This document shows, in pieces, positions 1 through 9,742 of a stretch of DNA of 64,000 bases. Within the stretch, counting starts at the first letter, position 1. Each line of letters opens with the position of its first letter. The notes beneath the pieces were generated by a model that made no database searches, was not told where the DNA came from, and saw only the letters and a list, made by a program, of their open reading frames with translations. Origin of the DNA: Paenibacillus xylanexedens (GTDB taxonomy: Bacteria; Bacillota; Bacilli; Paenibacillales; Paenibacillaceae). The position numbers were made by a program, and so were the translations under genes. The stretch lies in assembly GCF_001908275.1 (NCBI RefSeq), contig NZ_CP018620.1:4774001-4838000 (forward strand). The letters are read 5' to 3'.

Positions 1-1988
1 ACGTCGGTCTCTTGGTCTTTCAATTCAGGATGAGCCAGACTCATTTTGGAGATGGTTAAGGCAACTTCACCCTCACTGGTGAACTTGAATGCGTTCGAGA
101 GCAGGTTTCGGAGAATCTGATGCAATCTCATCTCATCCGTCACGATCGTTTCCGGTAAAGGACTTTGGAGCTGAATCCGAAAATCTATTTTTTTCTGTTC
201 CGCTGTTTTCAGGAAATACTGGTTCATAACTTCAGGAACACTGCCCAGATAGACATCATCGAAATCCACTTCCATCTGTCCGGCTTCCACCTTGGATAGA
301 TCCAGAATATCATTGATCAGATTCAGCAGGTCTTTTCCTGATTTGTGAATGACTGAAGCATAGTTCTGCTCTTCACTATTCAAGTGTTGATTTTTATTTT
401 CAGCCAATATCTCAGATAAAATCAACATGCTGTTGAGCGGTGTCCGCAGTTCATGGGACATGTTCGCCAAGAATTCGGATTTGTACCCCGAGCTCGTTCG
501 TAACTGATCTGCCACAACCGAAAGTTCATTGGCTGATGTCTCTGCAGCACTCTTCTGTACTTCCAGACGATCGTTCAGCATATGAAGCTCTTCGGTCTGC
601 ATCTGCAGTTCCTCCGTCTGAGACAACATCTCTTCGGTCTGAGCCTGAAGTTTCTCCGATTGTGCCTGTAATTCTTCATTCAGAACTTGTGACTCATCAT
701 ATAATTGCTGTAATTCCATGCGAGTGACGGTCGAGTGTAGTGAAACACCAAAAATGTCCGTCAGTTCTTGCATCAGCTTCATATCATTCTCTTGCAACGG
801 CTTCATTGAAGCAAGCTCGATTACCGCAATCGTTCTGCCTTCGAAGAGGACCGGTACTACAGTAAGTGATGTGGCAGATGTATACCCGAGCCCCGAAGAG
901 ATTCGGATATAGTTCTGGGGCAGATCATTCATGCGTAGAACTCGCTTCTCAACAGCACTTTGACCTACAAGCCCCTCACCCGGGGCAAGCGACACTTTAC
1001 CGAGCGAACGTTCTTTCTCTCCATCCCCAGCATATGCAGCCACGCGCAGCAGTCGATTGTCTTTCCAGTAATATAAAACGCTATAGGGAACTTCAAACAA
1101 CTTGGCAAGCTCGTTCAGGAACAAGCGGGACAATCCCTCCAGATTGGTCGGGTTCTGTAAGAGTGTGGCAATGCCTGTGATCTGGTCCTTGACCCGATTC
1201 TGTTCCTGTACTTCATCCAGTAATTTGTTGGTTTCGTGGCCCAGGTCTCCCACTTCATCATGTGTCCGAACCTGAATCCGCTGCTTCAGGTTTCCACCTT
1301 TGGAGATATCACTGATGGTTTGCATAACATCTCGCAACGTTTTGACGATATTTCCTGATATCACAATCGCAGCGGCAATGGATAATGCTGCAATAATACC
1401 CCACAGCGTGTACATAATCGTCAGTAGTGTGGAACTGCGTCTGGCAAGTTCAGTAACCCTCGCCTCGGTCAGAGCGATCTCTGTGTTACGGAAGGTTGTA
1501 AGTTGAGAGCGCAGTAGATCAATTTCAGTTTTACCCGGATCAGATTGAAAGAATGCAACAACTTTCGCTTGATCCCCTTGCTTTTTCAAGTCCACCGACG
1601 GCTCCCCAGCGATCTCAATCCAGCGTGTAATATGAGCTTTGATGCTTTGCAGACTCTGCTGCTGTGAAGGATTATCGCTAATGAGAGCATTCAACTGATT
1701 ATAGTTGGAACTCCACTGGGATAGGCCTTGGGAGTAAGGCTCCAAGTAACTTTCATTGCCTGTAATCATGAATCCACGCTGTCCTGTCTCCATGTTCAAG
1801 ACATTTTTTTCAATCGCGTTGGTCAGATTATGTACTTCCAGATCATGATGGGAGATAAAATCATTTTCCTTCTGTAACACATTAATTTGGGCCGTAAGCA
1901 CTAGCAGAACAGCACCAAACAAAAGCACAACCACAAGATAGCCCAATAAAATTTTGGAGCGTATCGTAAATCTTCTCGTTTTTGACAA
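1..1988 (-). CDS. Sensor histidine kinase (CHASE3-HAMP-GAF-HisKA), 3' end outside window
   Basis: Membrane histidine kinase of a two-component system. My reading starts at a TTG (1988) preceded by GGAGG. Residues about 12-33 form a first membrane helix. An extracellular CHASE3-like helical domain follows (ETGQRGFMITG is typical), then a second helix near residues 185-205, a HAMP region, a GAF domain, a long Gln/Glu coiled coil (repeated LQAQTEEL-type heptads) and the HisKA dimerisation helix with H-box FLANMSHELRTPLN. The ATPase domain begins (N-box NLLSNAFKFT) but runs off the left edge, so a fused receiver domain cannot be checked. This architecture resembles the hybrid kinases common in Paenibacillus. 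The ligand is unknown. The gene lies downstream of fumC, separated from it by a terminator, so it should have its own promoter. Confidence 0.9.
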   Translation of the reverse strand, partial: MSKTRRFTIRSKILLGYLVVVLLFGAVLLVLTAQINVLQKENDFISHHDLEVHNLTNAIEKNVLNMETGQRGFMITGNESYLEPYSQGLSQWSSNYNQLNALISDNPSQQQSLQSIKAHITRWIEIAGEPSVDLKKQGDQAKVVAFFQSDPGKTEIDLLRSQLTTFRNTEIALTEARVTELARRSSTLLTIMYTLWGIIAALSIAAAIVISGNIVKTLRDVMQTISDISKGGNLKQRIQVRTHDEVGDLGHETNKLLDEVQEQNRVKDQITGIATLLQNPTNLEGLSRLFLNELAKLFEVPYSVLYYWKDNRLLRVAAYAGDGEKERSLGKVSLAPGEGLVGQSAVEKRVLRMNDLPQNYIRISSGLGYTSATSLTVVPVLFEGRTIAVIELASMKPLQENDMKLMQELTDIFGVSLHSTVTRMELQQLYDESQVLNEELQAQSEKLQAQTEEMLSQTEELQMQTEELHMLNDRLEVQKSAAETSANELSVVADQLRTSSGYKSEFLANMSHELRTPLNSMLILSEILAENKNQHLNSEEQNYASVIHKSGKDLLNLINDILDLSKVEAGQMEVDFDDVYLGSVPEVMNQYFLKTAEQKKIDFRIQLQSPLPETIVTDEMRLHQILRNLLSNAFKFTSEGEVALTISKMSLAHPELKDQETD

Positions 1989-2099
1989 CGCGGAAACCTC
2001 CAAATATATACGTATCCCATTCAATTAAATTAAAACGGTGCATATGTAGTTTATATGTATACGTATAGTCTGACAAGCTTTAAGTTCATCCGTAAGCAT

Positions 2100-2128
2100 G
2101 AGAAAAACGACCTGCTTGTGCAGGTCGT
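2100..2128 (-). terminator. Intrinsic terminator of fumC
   Basis: A perfect 9-bp stem (ACGACCTGC / GCAGGTCGT) with a 4-nt loop is followed on the minus strand by a TTTTT run. It lies 38 bp past the fumC stop codon. Confidence 0.9.
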
Positions 2129-2165
2129 CCTCTTCATTGATCTATATTGCTCATTTTGGCTGATT

Positions 2166-3554
2166 TTAGGCCTTTGGAGCGATCATTTTGGCTGGATCGA
2201 CATATTGATCAAATTGCTCTTCGGTAAGCAGGCCCGTTTGTAACGTCGCCTGTTTCAAAGACAAGCCTTCTTTATGTGCAAGCTTCGCGATTTTGGCTGC
2301 ATTCTCATAACCAATATGCGGGTTGAGCGCTGTAACCAGCATAAGCGAGTTGTTCAGATTATGTTCAATCTGATCCAGGTTAGGCTCGATGCCTACGGCA
2401 CACTTGTCATTAAACGCAATAATGGAGTCCGCCAGGAGTTGCACGGATTGCAGGAAGTTATAGATGATAACCGGTTTGAATACATTCAGTTCAAAATTAC
2501 CCTGACTTGCCGCGAAACCAATCGCTGCATCATTACCCATGACCTGCGTAACCACCATAGTAATGGCCTCGCTCTGAGTTGGGTTGACTTTCCCCGGCAT
2601 AATGGAGCTGCCTGGCTCATTCTCAGGAATACGGATCTCGCCCAATCCACTACGAGGGCCACTGGCCAACCAGCGGACATCATTGGCAATTTTCATCAAA
2701 TCAGCTGCGAGCGCTTTAACCGCACCGTGCGCATACACAACTTCATCATGACTTGTAAGTGCGTGGAATTTGTTAGGTGCAGATACAAAATCTTTCCCCG
2801 TATGTTTGCCAATCTCCTTGGCAGTGAAGTCCCCAAAGTCCGGATGCGCATTAATGCCCGTTCCGACAGCTGTACCGCCGATTGCAAGCTCCTTCAGGTA
2901 CTGTACACTTTCACGGATCATACGCTCACTCTTGCCCAGCATGGCTTCCCAACCACTGATCTCCTGGCCAAGCGTAATTGGTGTTGCATCCTGGAGGTGG
3001 GTACGTCCAATCTTGATAATATCCTTGAATGCCTCCGACTTGTCTGCAAAAGTGGCTTTTAATACCGCAATGGCCGGCAAGAGTTGATCCTCAACAGCCA
3101 GAACACCTGCGACATGCAGAGCCGTTGGGAATGTATCGTTGGAGCTCTGGGACATATTCACGTCATCATTTGGATGCAGACGCTCTTCCTTGCCCTTTTG
3201 CTCCAGCAGTTGGTTCCCCAGATTGGCAATCACTTCGTTCACGTTCATATTGGATTGTGTTCCGCTACCAGTCTGCCATACTACCAATGGGAAATGGTCA
3301 TCAATTCGGCCGGCAATAATCTCGTCTGCTGCATAAGCAATAGCATCGGACTTAGCCGCAGATAATTTACCTAATTTATGGTTACTGGCCGCAGCACTTT
3401 TTTTCAAAATGGCAAGAGCGCGGATAACTTCCATCGGCATATGTTCACTGCCAATCGGGAAGTTCTCCTTGCTGCGCTGCGTCTGAGCTCCCCACAGCCT
3501 GTCGGCTGGTACTTTCATTTCGCCTAACGTATCTCTCTCAATGCGGTATTCCAC
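2166..3554 (-). CDS. fumC: Class II fumarate hydratase
   Basis: Interconverts fumarate and L-malate in the cytoplasmic TCA cycle. The 462-residue product matches the usual class II fumarase length. Family landmarks are the N-terminal [22 protein letters not shown], the active-site region [10 protein letters not shown] and the signature loop [14 protein letters not shown] longer reading frame exists upstream, but a GTG start (VEYRIERDT) is chosen because GGAGGAC sits just before it and homologues begin there. It is apparently monocistronic, with its own terminator. The assignment to fumarase rather than aspartase or argininosuccinate lyase rests on overall resemblance and is strong. Confidence 0.95.
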   Translation of the reverse strand: MEYRIERDTLGEMKVPADRLWGAQTQRSKENFPIGSEHMPMEVIRALAILKKSAAASNHKLGKLSAAKSDAIAYAADEIIAGRIDDHFPLVVWQTGSGTQSNMNVNEVIANLGNQLLEQKGKEERLHPNDDVNMSQSSNDTFPTALHVAGVLAVEDQLLPAIAVLKATFADKSEAFKDIIKIGRTHLQDATPITLGQEISGWEAMLGKSERMIRESVQYLKELAIGGTAVGTGINAHPDFGDFTAKEIGKHTGKDFVSAPNKFHALTSHDEVVYAHGAVKALAADLMKIANDVRWLASGPRSGLGEIRIPENEPGSSIMPGKVNPTQSEAITMVVTQVMGNDAAIGFAASQGNFELNVFKPVIIYNFLQSVQLLADSIIAFNDKCAVGIEPNLDQIEHNLNNSLMLVTALNPHIGYENAAKIAKLAHKEGLSLKQATLQTGLLTEEQFDQYVDPAKMIAPKA

Positions 3555-3686
3555 TTGCTTGTCCTCCTCCAAAAAGATGGTTTGGGTCTCTACAAAGCTT
3601 GTGTATCTCGTCATATTATACATGAATTGCGAGCAGGTTTTCACCTTTTCGACAAAATTGTAAGCGTAGTGCAAAATGAGCGTGAA

Positions 3687-4697
3687 TTATTTTTGTGACG
3701 CAATTGGATACAATCGGCTACTCTGTTCGAATAGTTCACCTGGTTCCAGACCGATCAATCCGATTTCTTCCGCTGGAATGCCTTCAACATTAGGAGCGTT
3801 AACCAGGTTCATCTGTGGTTCAGGACAGAAGAATTCGCCACCCATGTTATTGTTCCAGATCATCCAGTGCTTGTAGGAGGTACCCACATCGTATACCAGT
3901 TTGTCTCCAGTACGGTGATCCGTAAGTTCCATATAGTTACGTCCATTCTGCGGTTCCGCCGTGTAATGATTATCCATGGCAGCAAAGAACGGACTAACCC
4001 CGTCTTTCTTCAATTGTTCTTCCTCAGGTGTAAGCGGTTGAAATTGTCCTGTTGGCAGGGAACGCTCATTCAATTCACGACGTTGTCCAATCGTAACTTT
4101 GGCCGTGTAATCCGAGGCTTGACTGTCCGGTGCAAAAGGTACAGCAATCGCCGTGTGGAATGCAAACAAATTCGGCATATATTCAGTCCCGTTGTTGCGG
4201 ACGATCAATTGTTGCTGAAGTCCTTGGCTACTCAAAGAATAACGGAGTGTCACTGTGAACGTAAACGGCAGGTACTGATGGAATGTATGCCCTTCTTTCA
4301 CGTCCTGGCTAAGCAACACATAACTCTCCAGCTGATCCGAACCGTATCCCTCAACCTTCCACTCGGCATCATGCAAAAATCCATGCAAATGGTTACCTGT
4401 AGCCGGTTCGTTCACAGGCAACTGATAGACTTTACCATTCCAGGGGAAGCGTCCATCCTCATAACGGTTCGGTGGAGAAAGAATCGGAATTCCATAGACC
4501 GCAGGTGCAGCCATAAACTCATCCATCTGATCCTGATTCGGCTCTCTCAAATAACGGAAACCCTTTTCTGTATCACGGAAAGCAACGAGGTTGGCACCCA
4601 CGCTTGGAATAACTGCCGCTTCAAACTGATTAAAACGAAGCCAAATGGCTGGTATCCCTCCAAATTGTTCTTCAAATGCTGCATTTTGCTGTGTCAT
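3687..4697 (-). CDS. Aldose 1-epimerase (GalM-like) family protein
   Basis: A 336-residue cytoplasmic protein of the galactose mutarotase superfamily, which equilibrates alpha and beta anomers of aldoses. Visible landmarks are the histidine segment GNHLHGFLH, the second histidine in FAFHTAIAVPF, and a C-terminal glutamate region (IGLEPGELFE). The start is the second ATG (MTQQNAAF), 11 nt after AGGAGG; an upstream in-frame ATG overlaps that Shine-Dalgarno site. It is more like the diverged YihR/LacX group than classical GalM, so the true sugar substrate is uncertain. It shares strand with the flanking genes but has no obvious operon partner. Confidence 0.8.
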   Translation of the reverse strand: MTQQNAAFEEQFGGIPAIWLRFNQFEAAVIPSVGANLVAFRDTEKGFRYLREPNQDQMDEFMAAPAVYGIPILSPPNRYEDGRFPWNGKVYQLPVNEPATGNHLHGFLHDAEWKVEGYGSDQLESYVLLSQDVKEGHTFHQYLPFTFTVTLRYSLSSQGLQQQLIVRNNGTEYMPNLFAFHTAIAVPFAPDSQASDYTAKVTIGQRRELNERSLPTGQFQPLTPEEEQLKKDGVSPFFAAMDNHYTAEPQNGRNYMELTDHRTGDKLVYDVGTSYKHWMIWNNNMGGEFFCPEPQMNLVNAPNVEGIPAEEIGLIGLEPGELFEQSSRLYPIASQK

Positions 4698-4814
4698 CGT
4701 TATATGTACCTCCTGCATACTAAGGTTATATTATACGGCTCGACTATATCATGCCCGAGCGCAAAATACCAATCTATGATAGAGAACAAATTCATGATAG
4801 AAAGACAAAAAAGA

Positions 4815-4862
4815 CAGGAAAAAGACAGCTGCAATACGTTACGGCTGTCTCTGCTGTCTTTC
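4815..4862 (-). terminator. Probable terminator of the metallo-hydrolase gene
   Basis: GACAGC and GCTGTC arms are followed on the minus strand by a TTTTTCC run. A second GACAGC copy offers an alternative pairing. The site lies directly after the stop of the gene ending at 4877. Confidence 0.6.
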
Positions 4863-4876
4863 ATATGATGGTTCAA

Positions 4877-5686
4877 TTAATCCACATATTTGCCGTGATC
4901 CGGCACAGTGCTCTCTTCAAAGTCCAGATCAAGCCGCTTCAAGGATTCACTCAGCATATCTCCGCTCAAGGCATGCCCATGCCCGGTAATCGCAAGTTTC
5001 GGCTCCAGATGCCTTATATGCTGGACAGATTGATGAGCAGCCTGCCAATCGGTTGTAAAATAGGAAGGTGGGCCATGCAACTGTTTGTCCTGAAGCAACA
5101 CACTCCACAGCGACTCCTGCTTCACTGTGATGATTGCGTCTCCCGCAATTAACAAACGGTCTGCTTCTCGAAACAGCGACACATGTCCAGGCGTATGACC
5201 TGGCGTGTGCACCCACTCCCATCCTGATAGACCTGGAACAGAATGATCTTTGGGTAAACTGAATATCCGATCATCCAGATTGATTGCCTCATTAGGATAA
5301 GCGAATGACAACCTGGACATTAGACCTCCACCTACAGAAGGGTCCGCTGGCGGGTAATCTTTTAATCCCGTTAAATACGGAATTTCAAGCGGATGGGCAT
5401 ACACTGGCACACCCCAGAATTGTTCCAGCTCAATAACCGTTCCTACATGGTCGAAGTGACCGTGTGTCAAAATGATCGCAGACGGCGGACCTTGAAATCG
5501 TTCTGTTGCAACCTGAACAATATGATCTGTGAACCTCGCCATTCCGGTGTCCACGAGGACCCAGTTCCTGCTTCCTGGCTCTCCGATGAACACGACATTA
5601 ACGAATAGTGTACGTAGACTGAGAATATCGGGCGCGACTTCTTCAAGTCCCGTCAACCCTTCTGTAATCAGATTGTCAGATGCCAT
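4877..5686 (-). CDS. Metallo-beta-lactamase-fold hydrolase
   Basis: A 269-residue MBL-fold metal hydrolase. The zinc-binding HxHxDH motif is present as THGHFDHVG. The third-ligand region HTPGHTPGHV, the bridging aspartate in LIAGDAI and a terminal histidine in ITGHGHA are also present. The start ATG has GGAGG 8 nt upstream. The substrate cannot be inferred: the superfamily includes glyoxalase II, lactonases and many unassigned thioester or ester hydrolases. There is no signal peptide, so it is cytoplasmic. Confidence 0.88.
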   Translation of the reverse strand: MASDNLITEGLTGLEEVAPDILSLRTLFVNVVFIGEPGSRNWVLVDTGMARFTDHIVQVATERFQGPPSAIILTHGHFDHVGTVIELEQFWGVPVYAHPLEIPYLTGLKDYPPADPSVGGGLMSRLSFAYPNEAINLDDRIFSLPKDHSVPGLSGWEWVHTPGHTPGHVSLFREADRLLIAGDAIITVKQESLWSVLLQDKQLHGPPSYFTTDWQAAHQSVQHIRHLEPKLAITGHGHALSGDMLSESLKRLDLDFEESTVPDHGKYVD

Positions 5687-5782
5687 TCACGGTTACCTCC
5701 CATTAGGCGGATTGTCTCTCTGGTTCCATTCATCTCGTAGACTTCCCTTTTCTGGATCATCTATTCAACATTTCCAATAAAA

Positions 5783-5820
5783 TAGACGGTATACACCCTG
5801 TTTCGGGCATACACCGTCTA
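5783..5820 (-). terminator. Terminator after the small acidic protein gene
   Basis: A 15-bp stem containing G-U wobbles (outer AGACGGT / ACCGTCT, inner CCC / GGG) is followed on the minus strand by TATTTTATT. It lies about 45 bp past the stop at 5867. Confidence 0.7.
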
Positions 5821-5866
5821 GTATAGTCATCGACACTACACAATAGAACAAGAACATCTCGGCCAG

Positions 5867-6133
5867 TTAAGCCGGAAATGCCTCCAGAGCAGCATCGAGC
5901 AATTGATTGTACAGATCGTCATCATTCTCAAGCAGCTCGTCCATACGCAGTAACTCTTCTTCATCACCGGATTGCTCCGTGAAATGTAAGCTATAGTCCC
6001 AATCTTTTCCGTTCTTGCTCATGAAGGTAATCTCATATACTGACTTTTCGCCTTCTGTGCGGTAAACGGTATTCCCCACGTATCCTTTTTCACCTTCACG
6101 GCGCATTTCAGCACTTATAATTTCAATATTCAT
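5867..6133 (-). CDS. Small acidic conserved hypothetical protein
   Basis: An 88-residue, strongly acidic protein with no membrane segment. I do not recognise a named family. The N-terminal half alternates in a way that suggests a beta-sheet (NTVYRTEGEKSVYEITFMS); the C-terminal half is helical and acidic (DELLENDDDLYNQLLDAAL). Of two in-frame ATGs the second is preferred, because GGAGAG is directly adjacent to the first but about 7 nt from the second. It has its own terminator. The codon use and Shine-Dalgarno site make it a real gene; the function is unknown. Confidence 0.7.
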   Translation of the reverse strand: MNIEIISAEMRREGEKGYVGNTVYRTEGEKSVYEITFMSKNGKDWDYSLHFTEQSGDEEELLRMDELLENDDDLYNQLLDAALEAFPA

Positions 6134-6349
6134 AATCATTCTCTCCTTTAATCTTTCATCTACAGTCGGTCTCCAACATTTCTGGTAAACCTAGTTTGGT
6201 AATTATTATTGGTTAATTGTACAATATATAACGTAGCAACGTATACCTTATTCAATGAAGGAACCATTCTGAGTCCTTACATAGTTGTAATGAGGACTAT
6301 AATAGCCAACAAGCTACGATATTATTATCACATTGGAGGAAAAAATAGC

Positions 6350-7582
6350 ATGAATACTTTTGAAACGAATCTGCAGCAATATGCTGAACTGGCTGTACAA
6401 GTCGGTGTCAATGTCCATCCTGGGCAAACACTCGTGGTTAACGCTCCAATCTCGGCAGCACATTTTGTACGACTGATTGTCAAAGCAGCTTACGGTAAAG
6501 GTGCGAAATTGGTCAAAGTAAACTGGAGTGATGAAACCGTTACACGTCTTCATTACGATCTTGCACCTGATGAAGCCTTCTCCATTGAACCAAAATGGTT
6601 TGCAGCTGAAATGACTGAACTCGTTGAAGAAGGTGCCGCTATTCTGCACGTCATCGCTGAAAATCCGGATCTGCTGAACGGTGTAGCTCAGGAACGCATT
6701 ATTACTAGCCAAAAAGTGCGCGGCAAAGCGCTCGAAAAATATCGTTCTTATCAGATGGCTGACAAATTCAGCTGGTCTATCGTGGCCGTTCCTTCTCCGG
6801 AATGGGCAGCTAAAGTGTTCCCGGATCTGCCGGAAGCGCAACAAGTGGACCGCCTGTGGGATGTCATTTTCAAAACGGTACGGATCGGTGAGCAGGATGC
6901 TGTTGCCGAATGGAAAACCCATTTGCAAAACCTGGATTCCCGCGCTGATCTGCTGAACAACAAAAAATACAAAAAGCTACACTATACAGCTCCAGGCACA
7001 GACTTGACCATTGAACTTCCAGAAGGCCATATCTGGGTATCCGGTGGAAGTGTGAATGAGCAAGGACATGTCTTTATTGCCAATATGCCTACGGAAGAAG
7101 TATTCACGGCTCCGCTGAAAACGGGTGTTAACGGTACAGTGCGCAGCACGAAACCACTGAGCTACGGCGGCAACCTGATTGACGGATTCTCACTAACATT
7201 CGAGAACGGCCGAATTGTTGACTATACCGCCGATCAAGGTCTCGATGCACTCAAAAACCTGATTGAGATAGATGATGGCGCACACTATCTGGGTGAAGTA
7301 GCCCTCGTTCCACATCAGTCCCCAATTTCCGATACCAATATTTTGTTCTACAATACTTTGTTTGATGAAAATGCCTCCAACCATTTGGCGATTGGTAATG
7401 CCTATGCCTTCTGTCTGGAAGGTGGTAAAACGATGTCCAAAGAGGAACTGATTGAACGTGGCATGAACTCCAGTCTCACTCATGTAGACTTCATGATTGG
7501 ATCCGGAGAAATGAACATTCACGGCGTGACCTCCGAAGGTACGGAAGAGCCGATCTTCCTGCAAGGAAACTGGGCATTTTAA
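6350..7582 (+). CDS. ampS: M29 family aminopeptidase, copy 1
   Basis: A 410-residue metallo-aminopeptidase of the AmpS/AmpT (peptidase M29) family, which removes N-terminal residues from peptides in the cytoplasm using a co-catalytic metal pair. Conserved features are the N-terminal VHPGQTLVV, ELPEGHIWVSG, the central NMPTEEVFTAP glutamates, the HYLGEVALVP Glu, and the C-terminal metal-ligand region ITHVDFMIG-like (LTHVDFMIGS). The start ATG follows GGAGG at 8-9 nt; the frame extends upstream but without an RBS. A close paralogue of identical length follows 90 bp downstream behind a terminator hairpin. The symbol is by family and was not verified. Confidence 0.85.
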   Translation: MNTFETNLQQYAELAVQVGVNVHPGQTLVVNAPISAAHFVRLIVKAAYGKGAKLVKVNWSDETVTRLHYDLAPDEAFSIEPKWFAAEMTELVEEGAAILHVIAENPDLLNGVAQERIITSQKVRGKALEKYRSYQMADKFSWSIVAVPSPEWAAKVFPDLPEAQQVDRLWDVIFKTVRIGEQDAVAEWKTHLQNLDSRADLLNNKKYKKLHYTAPGTDLTIELPEGHIWVSGGSVNEQGHVFIANMPTEEVFTAPLKTGVNGTVRSTKPLSYGGNLIDGFSLTFENGRIVDYTADQGLDALKNLIEIDDGAHYLGEVALVPHQSPISDTNILFYNTLFDENASNHLAIGNAYAFCLEGGKTMSKEELIERGMNSSLTHVDFMIGSGEMNIHGVTSEGTEEPIFLQGNWAF

Positions 7583-7603
7583 TCCCGTTTGATGTGATTT
7601 AGG

Positions 7604-7630
7604 AGAGAGGAGATTACTCCTCTCTTTTCC
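7604..7630 (+). terminator. Terminator or attenuator between the two M29 genes
   Basis: A perfect 9-bp stem AGAGAGGAG / CTCCTCTCT with an ATTA loop is followed by TTTCC. It sits between the two tandem paralogues and should at least reduce read-through. Confidence 0.75.
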
Positions 7631-7672
7631 TGCGTCAACAGGTCAAAAATTCAACAAATGGAGGGAACTCAT

Positions 7673-8905
7673 ATGTTAAGTTTTGAACAAAAACTGGATC
7701 GTTACGCTGAACTTGCTGTAAGAGTAGGTGCTAACGTGCAACCAGGACAAGTATTTGTCATCTCTGCGATGATTGATACCGCTGAATTTGTACGTTTGCT
7801 GGTACGTAAGGGATATGAAGCTGGAGCCAAGCAGGTGATTGTAAAATACGGAGATGAAACCGTCAATCGATTGCGGTTTGAGATGGCCCCTGAGGAATCC
7901 TTCCAAGAGCCGCCGAAATGGCATGCAGCGGAGCTTGAAGAACTGGCAGCCAATAATGCAGCCTTTCTGACCGTATTGTCATCCAGCCCAGACCTGATGA
8001 AAGGTATTGACCCGGAGCGGATTTCCACCCAGCAGCGTACATATGGTCAGGCGATGGCCAAGTACCGTCAGTATCAACAGGCGGATAAAATGAGCTGGAC
8101 GGGTGTGGCTTGTCCTTCCTCCGATTGGGCAGCCAAAGTATTCCCGGATCTCCCGGCAGCCGAGCAGGTTAGCCAGCTGTGGGAAGCCATTTTTGCTGCA
8201 GTGAGAGCCGATCTGGAGGACCCTGTAGCGGCTTGGGAACAGCATATTGAACGACTGGAGACCAAAGCCGTTGCCCTGAACAACAAGAAGTATCAAGCAT
8301 TACATTTCCTCTCCCCGGGGACGGATCTTACTGTCGAGCTTCCAGAAGGTCATATCTGGGCGCAGGCAGGTAGCGTGAATGAGCAAGGCACCCCTTTTGT
8401 CGCGAATATCCCGACAGAGGAAGTATTCACCGCTCCAGCCAAACATGGCGTTAATGGCAAAGTGTCCAGCACCAAACCACTCAGCTATGGCGGCAGTATT
8501 ATTGATCGTTTTTCACTCACATTTGAGAACGGACGTATCATTGATTTTCATGCTGAAGAAGGTCAGGATACGCTGGAAAGACTCATTTCCATGGATGAAG
8601 GATCTCATTACCTCGGCGAAGTCGCTTTGGTTCCCTTCCATTCACCGATCTCTGAGAGTGGCATCCTGTATTACACTACATTGTATGATGAGAATGCGTC
8701 TTGCCATCTTGCGATTGGCAGTTCCTATGCATTCAATATCGAAGGTGGCAAAACGATGTCTCCTGAAGAGCTTGCAGCTCGTGGCATGAACACCAGCATC
8801 ACCCATGTGGACTTCATGATGGGCTCTCCCGAGACGGACATCTACGGTATCACGGCAAACGGCGAACGTGAAGCCATCTTCCTTAAGGGAGACTGGGCGT
8901 TCTAA
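7673..8905 (+). CDS. M29 family aminopeptidase, copy 2
   Basis: A second 410-residue M29 metallo-aminopeptidase, collinear end to end with the preceding gene and sharing ELPEGHIWAQAGSVNEQG, NIPTEEVFTAP, HYLGEVALVPFHSP and the terminal THVDFMMGS region. The start is the ATG after GGAGGGAACTCAT; an in-frame ATG 15 nt upstream overlaps the Shine-Dalgarno site. All presumed metal ligands appear conserved in both copies, so neither looks inactive. The pair is most simply a tandem duplication that has since diverged in the N-terminal substrate-facing part. A strong terminator follows. Confidence 0.85.
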   Translation: MLSFEQKLDRYAELAVRVGANVQPGQVFVISAMIDTAEFVRLLVRKGYEAGAKQVIVKYGDETVNRLRFEMAPEESFQEPPKWHAAELEELAANNAAFLTVLSSSPDLMKGIDPERISTQQRTYGQAMAKYRQYQQADKMSWTGVACPSSDWAAKVFPDLPAAEQVSQLWEAIFAAVRADLEDPVAAWEQHIERLETKAVALNNKKYQALHFLSPGTDLTVELPEGHIWAQAGSVNEQGTPFVANIPTEEVFTAPAKHGVNGKVSSTKPLSYGGSIIDRFSLTFENGRIIDFHAEEGQDTLERLISMDEGSHYLGEVALVPFHSPISESGILYYTTLYDENASCHLAIGSSYAFNIEGGKTMSPEELAARGMNTSITHVDFMMGSPETDIYGITANGEREAIFLKGDWAF

Positions 8906-8953
8906 ATGATCACGGAGAGTTATCTCCCGTAATGTATGTTCTCTGAATAGTCG

Positions 8954-9004
8954 AAAGGCTGTCTTGCAACCATGTATTCATGGTTGGCGAGACGGCCTTT
9001 TATT
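8954..9004 (+). terminator. Intrinsic terminator after the M29 pair
   Basis: A long imperfect stem (AAGGC, GTCTTGC, AACCATG pairing with CATGGTT, GCGAGAC, GCCTT) ends in TTTTATT. It is just downstream of the stop at 8905. Confidence 0.85.
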
Positions 9005-9151
9005 AATTTTCAGCCAACTTTCCCGCATGTTATACACACTTCTCTCATCTGGTTTTTCCCGGACCAACCTCCCATTGTACCGTTTCCATATTATGTTGTA
9101 AAATGTAATGATACCAATGTTTGTGGACTGTTCACCAGAAAGGAGAACATC

Positions 9152-9742
9152 ATGGCCAATCGGCTCCAGTTATTACTAGCCTCAGATTTCCATAATTTAG
9201 GCTCTGCACTTCAAGAAGAAGTGTATTATGAATATTATAATATGGTACATGGTCTTATCGTTTATATCATCAAGGAGCGTGCTGCAGCAGAAGATATTAT
9301 TCAGGAAGCTTTTATCAAAATCATTAAAAACAAACCCATCTTTGAAGACGAGGTCAAACTGAAAGCCTGGCTCAAGGTCGTCACACGGAACACAGCTATT
9401 AATTATCTGAGAAAAAATAAAAATAACCGTAACCAATTGGATACGGATAGTGTTTTTATAGATATGGAGACGATGAATCAGACCGCAGCTTCCGTGGAAA
9501 GCATGGTAGAAACGCAGATGATGGAAGAGTCTATTGAATATTATCTCGGACAGCTCAAACCGGAATATCGTGTACTGGTGGAGTTACGGTGGAAAAAAGG
9601 TCTCTCTTACCGAGAGATGGCCGAACTGCTGGATACCTCCGAAGACATTGTGAAGCAACGCTTGTTCAGAGCCCGTGGCAGTATCAAGAAGAAATTACAT
9701 AAGGAATGGGGTGGAAGCATTGAGCAAAGGCAAGTCCGATAA
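9152..9742 (+). CDS. ECF-type RNA polymerase sigma factor
   Basis: A 196-residue extracytoplasmic-function sigma factor with region 2 (the segment around AAAEDIIQEAFIKI, then LKAWLKVVTRNTAINYLRK) and a region 4 helix-turn-helix (LKPEYRVLVELRWKKGLSYREMA, read in parts). It directs RNA polymerase to a stress regulon. The start ATG follows AAAGGAGAACATC. The next gene overlaps its 3' end and encodes a membrane-spanning protein, the usual sigma/anti-sigma arrangement, so release of the sigma factor is probably controlled from the membrane. The target promoters are unknown. Confidence 0.92.
   Translation: MANRLQLLLASDFHNLGSALQEEVYYEYYNMVHGLIVYIIKERAAAEDIIQEAFIKIIKNKPIFEDEVKLKAWLKVVTRNTAINYLRKNKNNRNQLDTDSVFIDMETMNQTAASVESMVETQMMEESIEYYLGQLKPEYRVLVELRWKKGLSYREMAELLDTSEDIVKQRLFRARGSIKKKLHKEWGGSIEQRQVR

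Noticed and set aside
2274..3062. A 262-codon plus-strand frame opposite fumC
   Set aside because: A shadow frame of fumC: no RBS and no family features.
3867..4868. A 333-codon plus-strand frame opposite the aldose-epimerase-like gene
   Set aside because: No ribosome binding site, no recognisable domain, and it lies wholly across a gene with clear motifs and RBS on the minus strand.
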